Source of the DNA: Marinobacter daqiaonensis
GTDB taxonomy: Bacteria; Pseudomonadota; Gammaproteobacteria; Pseudomonadales; Oleiphilaceae
NCBI RefSeq assembly: GCF_900115285.1
Contig: NZ_FOYW01000001.1
Coordinates: 2,453,272 to 2,517,271, forward strand
Direction of reading: 5' to 3'
DNA length: 64,000 nucleotides
The notes beneath the pieces are model-generated. The model had not been told where the DNA came from. It ran no database searches and saw only the letters and a program-made list of their open reading frames with translations. Shown here one piece after another: positions 1 through 9,870 of this stretch (position 1 is the first letter of the stretch; each line of letters opens with the position of its first letter). The position numbers were made by a program, and so were the translations under genes.

Positions 1-1496
<1,496 letters not shown>

Positions 1497-1555
1497 GGCC
1501 CCGCAACTGGGCTATGCTTTGGCCTCTTGAAGTTGTCCTTTCCCTGAGGCGTATT

Positions 1556-2329
1556 ATGGACATTTTGACCCTGGTCGGGTTGGTTGCGGGCGTGGTGATT
1601 GTCATCATCGCCATGCTGGCCAATGCCTCGGCGCTGACCTTCCTGAATCTTCCCGGCCTGGCCATTGTTCTGGGCGGCACCTTCGCCGTCACTCTGATCA
1701 AGTTTCGACTGCCGACGGTGGCCAGTTCATTCAGGCTGGCCATCAGGGCCGCCTTCACCGAACGTCTCGACCACCCCCGGGATCTGATCCGCGAGGTGGG
1801 TGAACTCGCCCGGGTGGTGCGCAAAGACGGAATCCTGGGACTGGAAAGCCACGACACTGACAATGCCTTCCTGCAGAAAGCGATCAATCTCTGCGTGGAC
1901 GGGCATTCACCGGAAATGGTGGAGGAGACCCTGGCCCAGGAGATTGAGCTGACCGACGAGCGCTACGAAGTGGCGGAGAGGGTTTTCCGCGGGATCGGGG
2001 AATCGGCGCCCGCCATCGGCATGCTGGGTACCCTGGTGGGCCTGGTGCAGATGCTCAATACCCTGGACGACCCCTCTTCCATTGGTCCGGCCATGGCGAT
2101 AGCCCTGCTGACCACCCTCTATGGCGCCTTCATTGCCCAGCTCATTGCGCTTCCGCTGGCGGACAAGCTCCAGCTGAAGGCGGAGGACGAGCGCCGCAAC
2201 CATATGCTCATCGCCACCAGTATCCAGAACATTCTGAAGGGTCAGAACCCGCGTGTGATCACTGAAATCCTGTCATCGTTCGTCAGCCCTGACCAGCGGC
2301 CGTCGCCGCAAGCGGGCCAGGAGGTCTGA
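1556..2329 (+). CDS. pomA: Flagellar motor stator subunit, MotA/PomA type
   Basis: Inner-membrane subunit of the ion-driven stator that turns the flagellum, 257 residues. The start chosen is the ATG giving MDILTLVGLVAG, which matches the PomA N-terminus. The frame is open further upstream, but that part runs over the end of aroE and is not PomA-like. Four hydrophobic segments are visible, with the conserved IGESAPAIGMLGTLVGLV block and YGAFIAQLIALPLADKL near the C-terminus. The pomB partner starts 5 bases after the stop. Sodium coupling is inferred from closer resemblance to PomA than to enterobacterial MotA and from the partner. No other flagellar genes are in the window. Confidence 0.93.
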   Translation: MDILTLVGLVAGVVIVIIAMLANASALTFLNLPGLAIVLGGTFAVTLIKFRLPTVASSFRLAIRAAFTERLDHPRDLIREVGELARVVRKDGILGLESHDTDNAFLQKAINLCVDGHSPEMVEETLAQEIELTDERYEVAERVFRGIGESAPAIGMLGTLVGLVQMLNTLDDPSSIGPAMAIALLTTLYGAFIAQLIALPLADKLQLKAEDERRNHMLIATSIQNILKGQNPRVITEILSSFVSPDQRPSPQAGQEV

Positions 2330-2334
2330 GCAGC

Positions 2335-3174
2335 GTGGCACTGGTGTCGGCAAGACAAAGGCGGCCCAGCCGTGGCAGGCGTGGCGCACCCGCCTGGATC
2401 GTCACCTTCGCGGACCTGGCAACACTGCTGCTCACCTTTTTCATCCTGCTGCTGTCCTTCGCCGAAATGGATGTGGAGAAGTACCGCGCCATGGCCCAAT
2501 CCATGGCCGTGGCCTTTGGCAGTGCCAATGTGATGGCCGAGGATATTGGCGGATCGCCCCTCACCCTTATCGAATCGGATACGGTGTCATCACCTGAGCC
2601 AATGGACACACCCCGGGAGGTAGCGGAGTTCATCGACGACCGTGGCGCGGCCCCGGAACTTACCCGGGTTCCGGAAGGGGTTGTGGAACTGACCTCCCGG
2701 CTGATCGGCGAGCTGGAGGAGGAAGTGGCCGACGAGTCCCTCAGCATCAGCTACGACGAGGAACAGGTGGTGATCCGTTTTTCCGAGCGGGCCACGTTCA
2801 ATTCCGGCGAAGCACAGATAAAGGCGGACATGCTGCCAATCATTGACCGGGTGGTGGACGTGGTCGCCCAGTGTCTGGGTGATGTCATCGTGGCCGGTTA
2901 CACGGATGACGTGCCCATCGTCAGCAGCCGCTTCCGCTCCAACTGGGATCTGTCCGCGGCAAGGGCGGTGTCGGTGGTTCATGAGCTGGTCCTCAACCGG
3001 CAGATACCACCGGAGCGGGTGATTGCGGCCGGCCGCGCCGAAACCCGCCCTCTGGCGCCCAATACCTCGGCAGAGAACCGGGCCATAAACCGGCGAGTGG
3101 AAATCGCTATCCGCGAACCGGAGTGCCGCGATGCGGTGCCAACCAGGGATCTTCCAGTGGAAATCCTGCGCTGA
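2335..3174 (+). CDS. pomB: Flagellar motor stator subunit, MotB/PomB type with OmpA peptidoglycan-binding domain
   Basis: Stator partner that anchors the motor to peptidoglycan, 279 residues. The start is a GTG preceded by a purine-rich GGAGGTC overlapping the pomA stop. One transmembrane helix (about residues 20-40) carries the essential ion-binding aspartate in TFADLATLLLTFF (Asp27). SFAEMDVEKYRAMAQSM after it resembles sodium-type PomB. A variable linker leads to an OmpA-like domain (about residues 150-270) with AGYTDDVPI, NWDLSAARA and NRAINRRVEI. The protein is shorter than Vibrio PomB (about 315), mainly in the linker. Ion specificity is inferred. Confidence 0.93.
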   Translation: MALVSARQRRPSRGRRGAPAWIVTFADLATLLLTFFILLLSFAEMDVEKYRAMAQSMAVAFGSANVMAEDIGGSPLTLIESDTVSSPEPMDTPREVAEFIDDRGAAPELTRVPEGVVELTSRLIGELEEEVADESLSISYDEEQVVIRFSERATFNSGEAQIKADMLPIIDRVVDVVAQCLGDVIVAGYTDDVPIVSSRFRSNWDLSAARAVSVVHELVLNRQIPPERVIAAGRAETRPLAPNTSAENRAINRRVEIAIREPECRDAVPTRDLPVEILR

Positions 3175-3286
3175 TATTCCCGGGGGCTAGAACCTAAGAC
3201 CCAATTCGACTAGGCCCTCGCAGCCAGTCGCCGTTATACTTTGGGCCCCTGATTCCACATGTTTTTTATAACGAAAGAGAGAGATC

Positions 3287-3598
3287 ATGAGCGGACCGGA
3301 ACAACCAAAAGTCATTGGAGAGGAATGGAGCGATGAGCGGGTCAAGAGCTTCCTGTTCCTGAGTCCCTATGACGCCCGGATCAACCCCGATCATCACGTT
3401 CTGATCAAGGCCTATCAGGCCATGCGGGCCGAGGACTTTGCGCGGTTTATCGGATTCTTCGTGGAAGCCGGCCGTGACCTGAATGCTCTGGATGAGCAGG
3501 GCGAAACCATTCTTGACCATGTCTCCCGCCACAAGCGCATGACCGATTACGCCGACACCCTCCGGGCGGCGGGCGCGAAAAAAGCGGCGGAGCTCTGA
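3287..3598 (+). CDS. PA4642 family conserved protein
   Basis: A small soluble protein of 103 residues matching the uncharacterised PA4642 family of Pseudomonas and relatives. It begins MSGPEQPKVIGEEWSDERVK and continues with the family's FLSPYDARINPDHHVLIKAY block. No signal peptide, membrane helix or metal motif is visible. A run of GAAAGAGAGAG just before the ATG serves as the ribosome-binding site. It stands alone between pomB and the convergent hsp20 gene. Function is unknown. Confidence 0.85.
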   Translation: MSGPEQPKVIGEEWSDERVKSFLFLSPYDARINPDHHVLIKAYQAMRAEDFARFIGFFVEAGRDLNALDEQGETILDHVSRHKRMTDYADTLRAAGAKKAAEL

Positions 3599-3625
3599 TT
3601 CCGTCGAGCCCGCCGCCATACCAGG

Positions 3626-4081
3626 TTACTCTACTTCCACCTCAATGGACTTCGGTTCAGCCGGTTCGGTCTTTTTCAGGGTCACTGACAGCACGCCATT
3701 GTTGAAACTGGCTTTTACACTGTTGTCGTCGACGTTGTCTGGCAAGGTGAAACGACGCAGGAAGCTGCCATAGACCCGCTCCACACGGTGTAGCTTCTCG
3801 CTGTCGGTTTCCTCTTCCTGTTTGCGCTCACCCTGGATGGTGAGGACACCCTCATGAACGGTGACCTTGACGTCTTCCTTCCGCATACCCGGAAGCTCGG
3901 CGTCAATGACGAAGGAATCCCCGGTTTCCCGGATATCCACCGCCGGCGCCCAGTCGCTGCGACGGAAGAGATCTTTCCCTTCCCTTTCACCGGGTGCCCG
4001 CGGCAGGCCGAAATGACGGTTGTAGCGGTCAAGCAGATCCTCGAACTCACTGATCGGATTCCAGCGACTGATGTTGGCCAT
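3626..4081 (-). CDS. Small heat-shock protein, Hsp20/alpha-crystallin family
   Basis: ATP-independent holdase chaperone that binds unfolding proteins, 151 residues. The start MANISRWNPISEFEDLL follows a strong TAGGAGGAG ribosome-binding site; extending the frame upstream would read through the leader. The alpha-crystallin domain covers about residues 40-140, with APAVDIRETGDSFVI, ELPGMRKEDVKV and the FNNGVLSVTLKK end. The C-terminal SIEVEV is the I-x-I/V assembly motif. A sigma-32-like promoter and a hairpin leader lie upstream (4082-4222). Confidence 0.95.
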   Translation of the reverse strand: MANISRWNPISEFEDLLDRYNRHFGLPRAPGEREGKDLFRRSDWAPAVDIRETGDSFVIDAELPGMRKEDVKVTVHEGVLTIQGERKQEEETDSEKLHRVERVYGSFLRRFTLPDNVDDNSVKASFNNGVLSVTLKKTEPAEPKSIEVEVE

Positions 4082-4193
4082 AATGAAACTCCTCCTATGA
4101 ATCTGAATATGGGTTTTGCATTCAGCTTCATTCGCGGAACAGCTCCATCCCGGCAGACGCCGGATGGTTATCCGTGAACGCTTGCTGTTATCG
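4082..4193 (-). promoter_or_regulatory. Structured 5' leader of hsp20 (possible RNA thermometer)
   Basis: The leader between the predicted promoter and the ATG contains a stable hairpin (CCATCC-GGC ... GCC-GGGATGG, one bulged G, about 4146-4168). Nearer the start codon is a weaker TGAAT ... ATTCA stem just before the TAGGAGGAG ribosome-binding site. Hsp20 messages in many bacteria carry ROSE-type thermometers in this position. I cannot show that the ribosome-binding site itself is paired, so the regulatory role is inference. Confidence 0.35.
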
Positions 4194-4222
4194 AATCTAG
4201 GAGCGGTTGTGAGTTTTTCAAG
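4194..4222 (-). promoter_or_regulatory. Sigma-32-like heat-shock promoter for hsp20
   Basis: On the minus strand a CTTGAAA element (4216-4222) is followed 14 bases later by CCTAGATT (4194-4201). The heat-shock sigma consensus is CTTGAAA, 12-15 bases, then CCCCATnT. The -35 match is exact and the -10 is partial. It sits about 110 bases upstream of the hsp20 ATG, the expected place for a heat-shock promoter. Confidence 0.6.
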
Positions 4223-4446
4223 AGGTCCGATGAGGGCGTTTTGATTTGGGTCAGGTTGTTGAGTGACTTTTGGGTTTTTGCAGGCTGCTCCCGGGTGGCG
4301 GGGGAGGTTTTCTCCGCCGTAATTCACGGTCCATCCCTGGACCGGCCTTGCTCCGCGCCATTCCTGGCGCTGCTGCAAGACACCCAGGACCGTCAGACAT
4401 TACGAAGGACCGATTACTGCTCGGATCGGCGGTAGCCTGCGCGTTT
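4223..4446. other. Intergenic stretch between hsp20 and the gamma carbonic anhydrase gene
   Basis: No convincing gene lies here. A short perfect inverted repeat, CGGTCC ... GGACCG (4327-4344), could be a weak end-of-transcript hairpin for the carbonic anhydrase message, but no T-tract follows on either strand. Open frames here have no coding character. Confidence 0.5.
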
Positions 4447-4995
4447 TCAGTAGGAATGCGGCCTGTCCATCAGGTATTCGTCCTTCAGTTTGACGTAGTT
4501 GGCTGCGGTGTAGGTGAAGAACCGTTTTTCGTCGTCGGTGAGTGCCCGGGCCTTCTTGCAGGGTGAACCCACGTATAGGTGGCCCGACTCCAGCCGTTTG
4601 CCCGGCGTTACCAGGGCGCCCGCTGCGATGATGACATCGTCCTCCACCACCACGCCGTCCATGAGTATGGCGCCCATACCGACCAGCACCCGGTTGCCGA
4701 TGGTGGCGCCGTGGATCAGCGCCTTGTGGCCGACAGTGACATCGTCCCCCAGTGTCGTCGGCCAGCCCCCCGGATTGAAGTCGGAGGCGTGGGTGATGTG
4801 GACCACAGTGCCGTCCTGGATGCTGCACCGGTTTCCTATGCGTATCTGGTGCATGTCGCCGCGCACCACCGTCATCGGCCAGACCGAGCAGTCGTCTCCC
4901 ATTTCCACATCCCCGATCACCACCGCCGACTCGTCGACCCAGGCCCGGTCACCGAATTTTGGGCTGATGCCCTTGTGAGAACGTATATTCGCCAT
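4447..4995 (-). CDS. Gamma-class carbonic anhydrase family protein (YrdA-like)
   Basis: A left-handed beta-helix protein of 182 residues in the gamma carbonic anhydrase/YrdA family, forming cytoplasmic trimers with metal at subunit interfaces. Hexapeptide-repeat turns run through the first 150 residues. Candidate metal histidines lie in VVHITH (66, 69) and VGHKALIHG (90, 95). The ATG chosen has AGGTG six bases upstream; a GTG nine bases earlier is in frame but has no better site. Hydratase activity is not established for many YrdA-type members, so the reaction is uncertain. It is divergent from prlC. Confidence 0.9.
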   Translation of the reverse strand: MANIRSHKGISPKFGDRAWVDESAVVIGDVEMGDDCSVWPMTVVRGDMHQIRIGNRCSIQDGTVVHITHASDFNPGGWPTTLGDDVTVGHKALIHGATIGNRVLVGMGAILMDGVVVEDDVIIAAGALVTPGKRLESGHLYVGSPCKKARALTDDEKRFFTYTAANYVKLKDEYLMDRPHSY

Positions 4996-5171
4996 TACAT
5001 ACACCTATTAGCCAAAGAGGTTTGTATACCGTTATCGTCGCAGACAACAGTGTGAACTGCTTTCCAGAACCTGGCCATCCGTTACGTGCGGAGAAAACAT
5101 CCCCAACACCTGTCAGGCACGGAGCAGAAGACTAAACGCTCAAACCTTACAATCAGTCTAGACGAGGTCAA

Positions 5172-7223
5172 ATGAACAACCCACTACTCACAGCCGACCT
5201 GCTCCCGAAATTCGATCACATCCGGATCGAACACATGGAGCCCGCCATTGACCAGATTCTGAGCGACAACCGCATGCAGATCCAGAATCTGGCCAGCCAG
5301 CAGGACCCCAGCTGGGATACCCTGGTCCAGCCCATGCAGGCGCTGGACGACCGTCTCAATAATGCCTGGTCGGTCATCTCCCACCTCAACGGGGTGATGA
5401 ACAACGAAGAGATTCGCAAGGTCCACAAACGCTGTCTGGAGAAGCTCACTGAGTACGGCACCGAGGTCAGCCAGAACGAAGCGCTCTGCGAGGCTTTCAA
5501 GAAAGTCGCGGCACGCCCCGACTTCAGCAAGTTGTCGGAAGCCCAGCGCAAAATGGTGAATAACACCCTGCGCGACTTCCGCCTGGGCGGTGTGGATCTG
5601 CCTGCGGACAAGAAAAAGACCTACGCCAACCTGTCGAGAGAGCTGGCGGACCTGACCAGCCGCTTCAGTGACAACGTGCTGGACGCCACCCAGCACTGGT
5701 ACCGGCACATTACCGATGAAAAAGAGCTGGCGGGCGTTCCCGAATCGGCCCTGGCCGGCGCCAGGCAGGCGGCGAAGCAGAAGGAACTCGACGGCTACGT
5801 CATCACCCTGGACTTTCCCAGCTTCTATCCGGTCATGACCTACTGCGACAACCGTGAGCTGCGCCGTGAGGTGTACGAGGCCTTCGTTACCCGTGCTTCC
5901 GACGTTGGGCCGGACGCCGGCAGGTGGGACAATACGCCGATCATGGGCGAGATCCTCAAGCGCCGCCATGCCAAGGCGAAGCTTCTGGGCTTCAGCAATT
6001 TCGCCGAGCGCTCCCTGGCCACGAAGATGGCTTCCGGTGTCGACGAGGTACTGGACTTCCTTCATCAGCTGGCGGACAAGTCAAAACCCGTGGCCGAGCA
6101 GGAAATGGCTGAGCTGAAGACGTTCGCGAAAGAGGAGTACGGCGTTGACGACCTGCAGGCCTGGGATGTCGGCTATTACAGCGAGAAGCTCCGCCAGAAG
6201 CGCTACGACATTTCCTCGGAAGTGCTGCGGCCCTGGTTCCCGGCCCAGCGGGTCATTTCAGGGCTGTTCCAGGTGACGGAAAAATTGTTCGACGTCCAGA
6301 TCGAAGAGCGCCCGGAAGTGGAAACCTGGCATGAGAACGCCACCGCCTACCGCATCTCCCGCAACGGCGAGGATATCGCCTGGTTCTACCTGGACCCTTA
6401 CGCACGCCAGGGCAAGCGTGGCGGTGCCTGGATGGCGGATTGCCGCGTGCGCTGGCGCAACCAGCAGGGCTCCCTGCAGCTGCCGGTGGCCTTCCTCACC
6501 TGCAACTTCACGCCCCCTGTCGATGACAGGCCGGCCCTGCTGACCCACGATGAGGTGACCACCCTGTTCCACGAGTTCGGTCATGGCCTCCATCATATGC
6601 TGACCCAGGTCGAGGTCGCGGATGTTTCAGGTATCAACGGTGTTGCCTGGGATGCGGTGGAGCTGCCCAGCCAGTTCCTGGAGAACTGGTGCTGGAATCC
6701 CGAGTCCCTGGAACTGATCGCCAGTCACCATGAGACCGGTGAGCCCCTGCCGCGGGATCTGCTGGACAAGATGCTGGCCGCCAAGAATTTCCAGGCCGGC
6801 ATGCAGATGGTGCGACAGCTGGAGTTCTCCCTGTTCGATTTCCGCCTGCACGCGGAGTTCAACGAGGAATCGCCCGTCAATCCCCTGGAAGTGTACCGGG
6901 AGGTGCGCAAGGAGATCGCGGTGGTGGAGTCACCGGAATTCAACCGGTTCCCCAACTCGTTCTCCCACATCTTCGCCGGTGGCTATGCCGCGGGCTATTA
7001 CAGCTACAAATGGGCCGAGGTGCTGGCGGCGGATGCCTTCTCGCTGTTCGAGGAGACCGATATCTTCGACCCTGAGACCGGCCGGTCCTTCCGGGAGAAC
7101 ATCCTGGAGATGGGTGGCTCCCGGGAGCCTGCGGAACTTTTCAAGGCATTCCGGGGTCGGGAGCCCAACATCGAGGCCCTGCTGAAGCAGTCGGGCATTA
7201 CCGATCACCAGAGTGCGGCCTGA
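5172..7223 (+). CDS. prlC: Oligopeptidase A (M3 zinc metallopeptidase)
   Basis: Cytoplasmic zinc endopeptidase that degrades short peptides, including cleaved signal peptides, 683 residues as usual for PrlC. The zinc motif HEFGHGLHH begins at residue 467 and the third ligand glutamate is in VELPSQFLENW about 30 residues later. The ATG follows GACGAGGTCAA, a good ribosome-binding site. A small zinc-ribbon gene begins 10 bases after the stop, so the two are probably one transcript. Confidence 0.97.
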   Translation: MNNPLLTADLLPKFDHIRIEHMEPAIDQILSDNRMQIQNLASQQDPSWDTLVQPMQALDDRLNNAWSVISHLNGVMNNEEIRKVHKRCLEKLTEYGTEVSQNEALCEAFKKVAARPDFSKLSEAQRKMVNNTLRDFRLGGVDLPADKKKTYANLSRELADLTSRFSDNVLDATQHWYRHITDEKELAGVPESALAGARQAAKQKELDGYVITLDFPSFYPVMTYCDNRELRREVYEAFVTRASDVGPDAGRWDNTPIMGEILKRRHAKAKLLGFSNFAERSLATKMASGVDEVLDFLHQLADKSKPVAEQEMAELKTFAKEEYGVDDLQAWDVGYYSEKLRQKRYDISSEVLRPWFPAQRVISGLFQVTEKLFDVQIEERPEVETWHENATAYRISRNGEDIAWFYLDPYARQGKRGGAWMADCRVRWRNQQGSLQLPVAFLTCNFTPPVDDRPALLTHDEVTTLFHEFGHGLHHMLTQVEVADVSGINGVAWDAVELPSQFLENWCWNPESLELIASHHETGEPLPRDLLDKMLAAKNFQAGMQMVRQLEFSLFDFRLHAEFNEESPVNPLEVYREVRKEIAVVESPEFNRFPNSFSHIFAGGYAAGYYSYKWAEVLAADAFSLFEETDIFDPETGRSFRENILEMGGSREPAELFKAFRGREPNIEALLKQSGITDHQSAA

Positions 7224-7233
7224 GGGGGCGTCC

Positions 7234-7488
7234 ATGGCCAGATCACCGAAACGTTTTATCGCCGGGGCCGTTTGCCCCCGGTGCGCGGCCATGGATCGGC
7301 TTACCATGTTCACCGATGACGACGGCGTTCAGCACCGGGAATGCGTGTCCTGCGGCTTCACCGACACCCAGGGAGACCCGCCCCCGGACAGCGGTGAACT
7401 GCAGACCCGGGTGAACAAGCGCAAAAATGAAGACGACCATACCGTCAAGCAGGTGGTGTTTTTCAAGGCGGGCGATTCCGACGACTGA
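7234..7488 (+). CDS. YheV-like putative zinc-ribbon protein
   Basis: An 84-residue protein with two CxxC knuckles (CPRC at 14-17, CVSC at 37-40), predicted to hold one zinc ion as a ribbon. It matches the YheV-like family and begins MARSPKRFIAGAVCPRC. The ATG follows TGAGGGGGCGTCC; a GTG seven codons earlier lies inside prlC. It is immediately downstream of prlC and probably co-transcribed. No function is known. Its 3' side runs into the nested inverted repeat at 7504-7683. Confidence 0.88.
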   Translation: MARSPKRFIAGAVCPRCAAMDRLTMFTDDDGVQHRECVSCGFTDTQGDPPPDSGELQTRVNKRKNEDDHTVKQVVFFKAGDSDD

Positions 7489-7503
7489 CGGACTGACTGA
7501 TTT

Positions 7504-7683
7504 GCCACGGAATCCACGGAAGGACACGGAAAAAGGAAAAGGAAAAGGAAAAGGAAAAGGAAAAGGAAAAGATTGGTCGGACTTGCGCGGACAAAAACAA
7601 GCCATCTTTTTCTTTTTTGTCCGTGTTTGTCCGTGCCGTCCGTGGCTAGTCTTTTAAGTCTTTTTTCCGTGTCCTTCCGTGGC
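7504..7683. repeat. Nested imperfect inverted repeat between convergent genes (copy 1)
   Basis: The outer pair is a perfect 21-base inverted repeat: 7514-7534 pairs with 7662-7682, reading CCACGGAAGGACACGGAA plus A's on the left. The left arm has one extra GCCACGGAAT unit at 7504-7513. An inner pair matches at 16 of 20 positions: 7578-7597 (CGGACTTGCGCGGACAAAAA) with 7614-7633. The inner right arm continues to 7645 with further CACGGAC-type units. Arms are built from tandem 9-10 base units of the form nnCACGGA[A/C]. The element lies between the prlC/zinc-ribbon transcript and the convergent antiporter gene, and a related element is at 55293-55536. Confidence 0.9.
7531..7571. repeat. (AAAAGG)n hexanucleotide microsatellite
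   Basis: Six tandem AAAAGG units plus a partial AAAAG lie inside the left half of the nested inverted repeat, directly after the outer left arm. They probably arose by slippage from the AAAAAGG end of that arm. Copy number is likely to vary between strains; no gene is affected. Confidence 0.9.
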
Positions 7684-7693
7684 TAAAAAGTCT

Positions 7694-9028
7694 TTAAAGC
7701 ACCATGGCCGCCAGCCAGCCGAATGCCAGCAGCGGAAGGTTGTAGTGCAGGAAGGTGGGCACCACGGTGTCCCAGATGTGGTTGTGCTGGCCGTCGACGT
7801 TAAGGCCGGCGGTGGGCCCCAGGGTGGAGTCCGAGGCCGGTGAGCCGGCATCCCCCAGGGCGCCGGCGGTGCCTACCAGGGCCAGGATGGCGAGGGGGCT
7901 GAAGCCGAGTTCCATGGCCAGAGGCACGTAGAGGGCGGCTATGATGGGAATGGTGGAGAATGAGGAGCCTATCCCCATGGTGATCATCAGGCCCACTACC
8001 AGCATGAGCAGGGCCGCCAGGGCGCGGTTGTCGCCAATGGCGGCCACCGAGCCTTCCACCAGGGCACTGATCTCCCCGGTTTCCCGCATGACTTCGGCAA
8101 AACCGGAGGCGGCGATCATGATGAAACCGATCATCGCCAGCATCTTCATGCCTTCCGTGAACAGGTCGTCGGACTCTTTCCACTTCACCACGCCGGACAG
8201 GTTGAACAGAATGAACCCTGTCAGCGCCCCCAGGATCATGGAGCCCAGCCATAGTTGCACCACGAACGCGGCGACAATCGCCACCAGTGCCATGAGCAGT
8301 GTCCTGGTGCTGTATGGGGTGTTCACCCGCTCGGTCTGTTCGATCCGCTCCAGTTCGTAGTCGCGCTGCCCCCGGTAACTGAAAAAGACCGCCACCAGCA
8401 GTCCCACCAGCATCCCCAGTGCGGGCAGTGCCATGGCGGAGATGACGCTGAGGCCCTCGGTGTCGATGCCGTTCTGGCCCACGTTGGCCATCAGGATCTC
8501 GTTAAGGTAGATGCCGCCAAAACCCACTGGCAGGAACATATAGGGGGTGATCAGCCCGAAGGTGAGCACGCAGGCCACCAGACGTCGGTCCAGTTTCAGT
8601 TTCGCCATCACATAGAGCAGTGGCGGGACGATCAGGGGGATGAAGGCAATGTGTATCGGCAGGATGTTCTGGGATGACATGGCGATCAACAGCAGCAGGC
8701 CGATAATCAGAAAGCGCACGCCCCTGTTGGCGGCGCTACTGGTATCGCCGGCCTGCCGGTTTCCCACCAGGGCCAGTGCCTTGTCAGCAAGGGCGTGGGC
8801 CAGGCCGGATTTGCCGATGGCGACGGCAAAGGCTCCGAGGGTGGCGTAGGACAGGGCTACGGTGGCCCCTCCCCCGAGGCCACCATTGAAGGCTTCGATG
8901 GTGGCTTCCAGGGACAGGCCGCTGATCAGTCCACCGGCCAGGGCTCCGATGATCAGGGCGACAACAACGTGGATTCTGCACAGACTCAGGGCGAGCATGA
9001 TGATGACCGCGGCAACAACGGCGTTCAT
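7694..9028 (-). CDS. Na+/H+ antiporter family membrane protein
   Basis: An integral membrane transporter of 444 residues with about 11-12 hydrophobic segments and the layout of the NhaC-like/YuiF-like Na+/H+ antiporter family in the ion-transporter superfamily. Markers are the N-terminal [20 protein letters not shown], the re-entrant [24 protein letters not shown], and the late [21 protein letters not shown] loop. Some relatives are thought to move amino acids with sodium, so the substrate is not fixed. It is a lone gene, convergent with the prlC transcript across the inverted repeat. Confidence 0.85.
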   Translation of the reverse strand: MNAVVAAVIIMLALSLCRIHVVVALIIGALAGGLISGLSLEATIEAFNGGLGGGATVALSYATLGAFAVAIGKSGLAHALADKALALVGNRQAGDTSSAANRGVRFLIIGLLLLIAMSSQNILPIHIAFIPLIVPPLLYVMAKLKLDRRLVACVLTFGLITPYMFLPVGFGGIYLNEILMANVGQNGIDTEGLSVISAMALPALGMLVGLLVAVFFSYRGQRDYELERIEQTERVNTPYSTRTLLMALVAIVAAFVVQLWLGSMILGALTGFILFNLSGVVKWKESDDLFTEGMKMLAMIGFIMIAASGFAEVMRETGEISALVEGSVAAIGDNRALAALLMLVVGLMITMGIGSSFSTIPIIAALYVPLAMELGFSPLAILALVGTAGALGDAGSPASDSTLGPTAGLNVDGQHNHIWDTVVPTFLHYNLPLLAFGWLAAMVL

Positions 9029-9178
9029 GGTAAGACTCCGTAAGGACGACAGATACCCTTGTGGGGCCTTCTGTCACGGTTGATCAGGGGGTGGTTGGTT
9101 CTAACGGGGCGGTAATGTGCAGTAAACGGCAGTCAGAGTCAAAGCCGATCCCGGAGGTGGGCCCGCCGGGAGCCGGTA

Positions 9179-9397
9179 TCAGTCACCTGCGGGGGTGAAT
9201 CGCGGTACCTGCTCCCCGGCGACCTCGACCGTTTCGGTAAACATATCCAGGGGCCGCACCCAGAGGCTGAAGTCGCCGTACAGGCAGCGGTAGACGACCA
9301 GCCACTCCCCGGTTTCACTATGCCGGGCGGTACCGAGCACTTCGTATTCCCTTCCCTTGTAGTGACGGTAGCGACCAGGAGTCACGTTGCGGGGCAT
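9179..9397 (-). CDS. DUF1653 family protein
   Basis: A 72-residue cytoplasmic protein matching DUF1653 throughout: PGRYRHYKGREYEVLGTARH, then LVVYRCLYGDFSLWVRPLDMF and a C-terminal VPRF. The ATG giving MPRNV has AGGTG six bases upstream; an in-frame GTG three codons earlier overlaps that site. The start lies 10 bases after the doxX stop, so the two are probably co-transcribed, doxX first. Function unknown. Confidence 0.92.
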   Translation of the reverse strand: MPRNVTPGRYRHYKGREYEVLGTARHSETGEWLVVYRCLYGDFSLWVRPLDMFTETVEVAGEQVPRFTPAGD

Positions 9398-9407
9398 GGC
9401 GGACACC

Positions 9408-9791
9408 TCAGTTTTTCAGTTTATAGCGGCCGGGGCCAAGGAAGATCAGCGCCAGCGCCGTGAACAGGAAGAAGCCCTGGAGTTCCAGAGACCAGCCTCC
9501 ACCGCCACCGAGCGTCATCAGTTCGCTGGCGTGAACCAGGGCAATGGCCACCATCATGTTGAAGACGATCAGCAGGGCACCGATCCGGGTGTGGTAGCCC
9601 AGGATCACCATCAGCGGCGCCAGCAACTCCCCGATGAATACACCATAGGCGAAGAATGCCGGGATGCCATGTGCCACCAGTATGGCCTCGATATGACCGA
9701 CGCCATTGAGAAGCTTGCTGATGCCGTGGAACAGTAAAAGCCCGCCAAGGGTGAGACGCAGGATCAGTTTTCCGAGATCGGCATTATCCAT
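9408..9791 (-). CDS. DoxX family membrane protein
   Basis: A 127-residue inner-membrane protein with four predicted helices and typical DoxX features: the LRLTLGGLLLFHGISKL start, GELLAPLMVILGYHTRIGA in the middle, and a short C-terminal GPGRYKLKN. DoxX-type proteins are linked to redox or quinone chemistry in some species, but no role is established here. It is the first gene of a likely two-gene unit with DUF1653. Confidence 0.9.
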   Translation of the reverse strand: MDNADLGKLILRLTLGGLLLFHGISKLLNGVGHIEAILVAHGIPAFFAYGVFIGELLAPLMVILGYHTRIGALLIVFNMMVAIALVHASELMTLGGGGGWSLELQGFFLFTALALIFLGPGRYKLKN

Positions 9792-9870
9792 TCAGAGGTT
9801 GCTCCGGGCTGAGGGGTCACAAAAGGCTGCAAGCTTAACGCCGGGGCCTTTCGGAGCCAAGTTTCCATGG

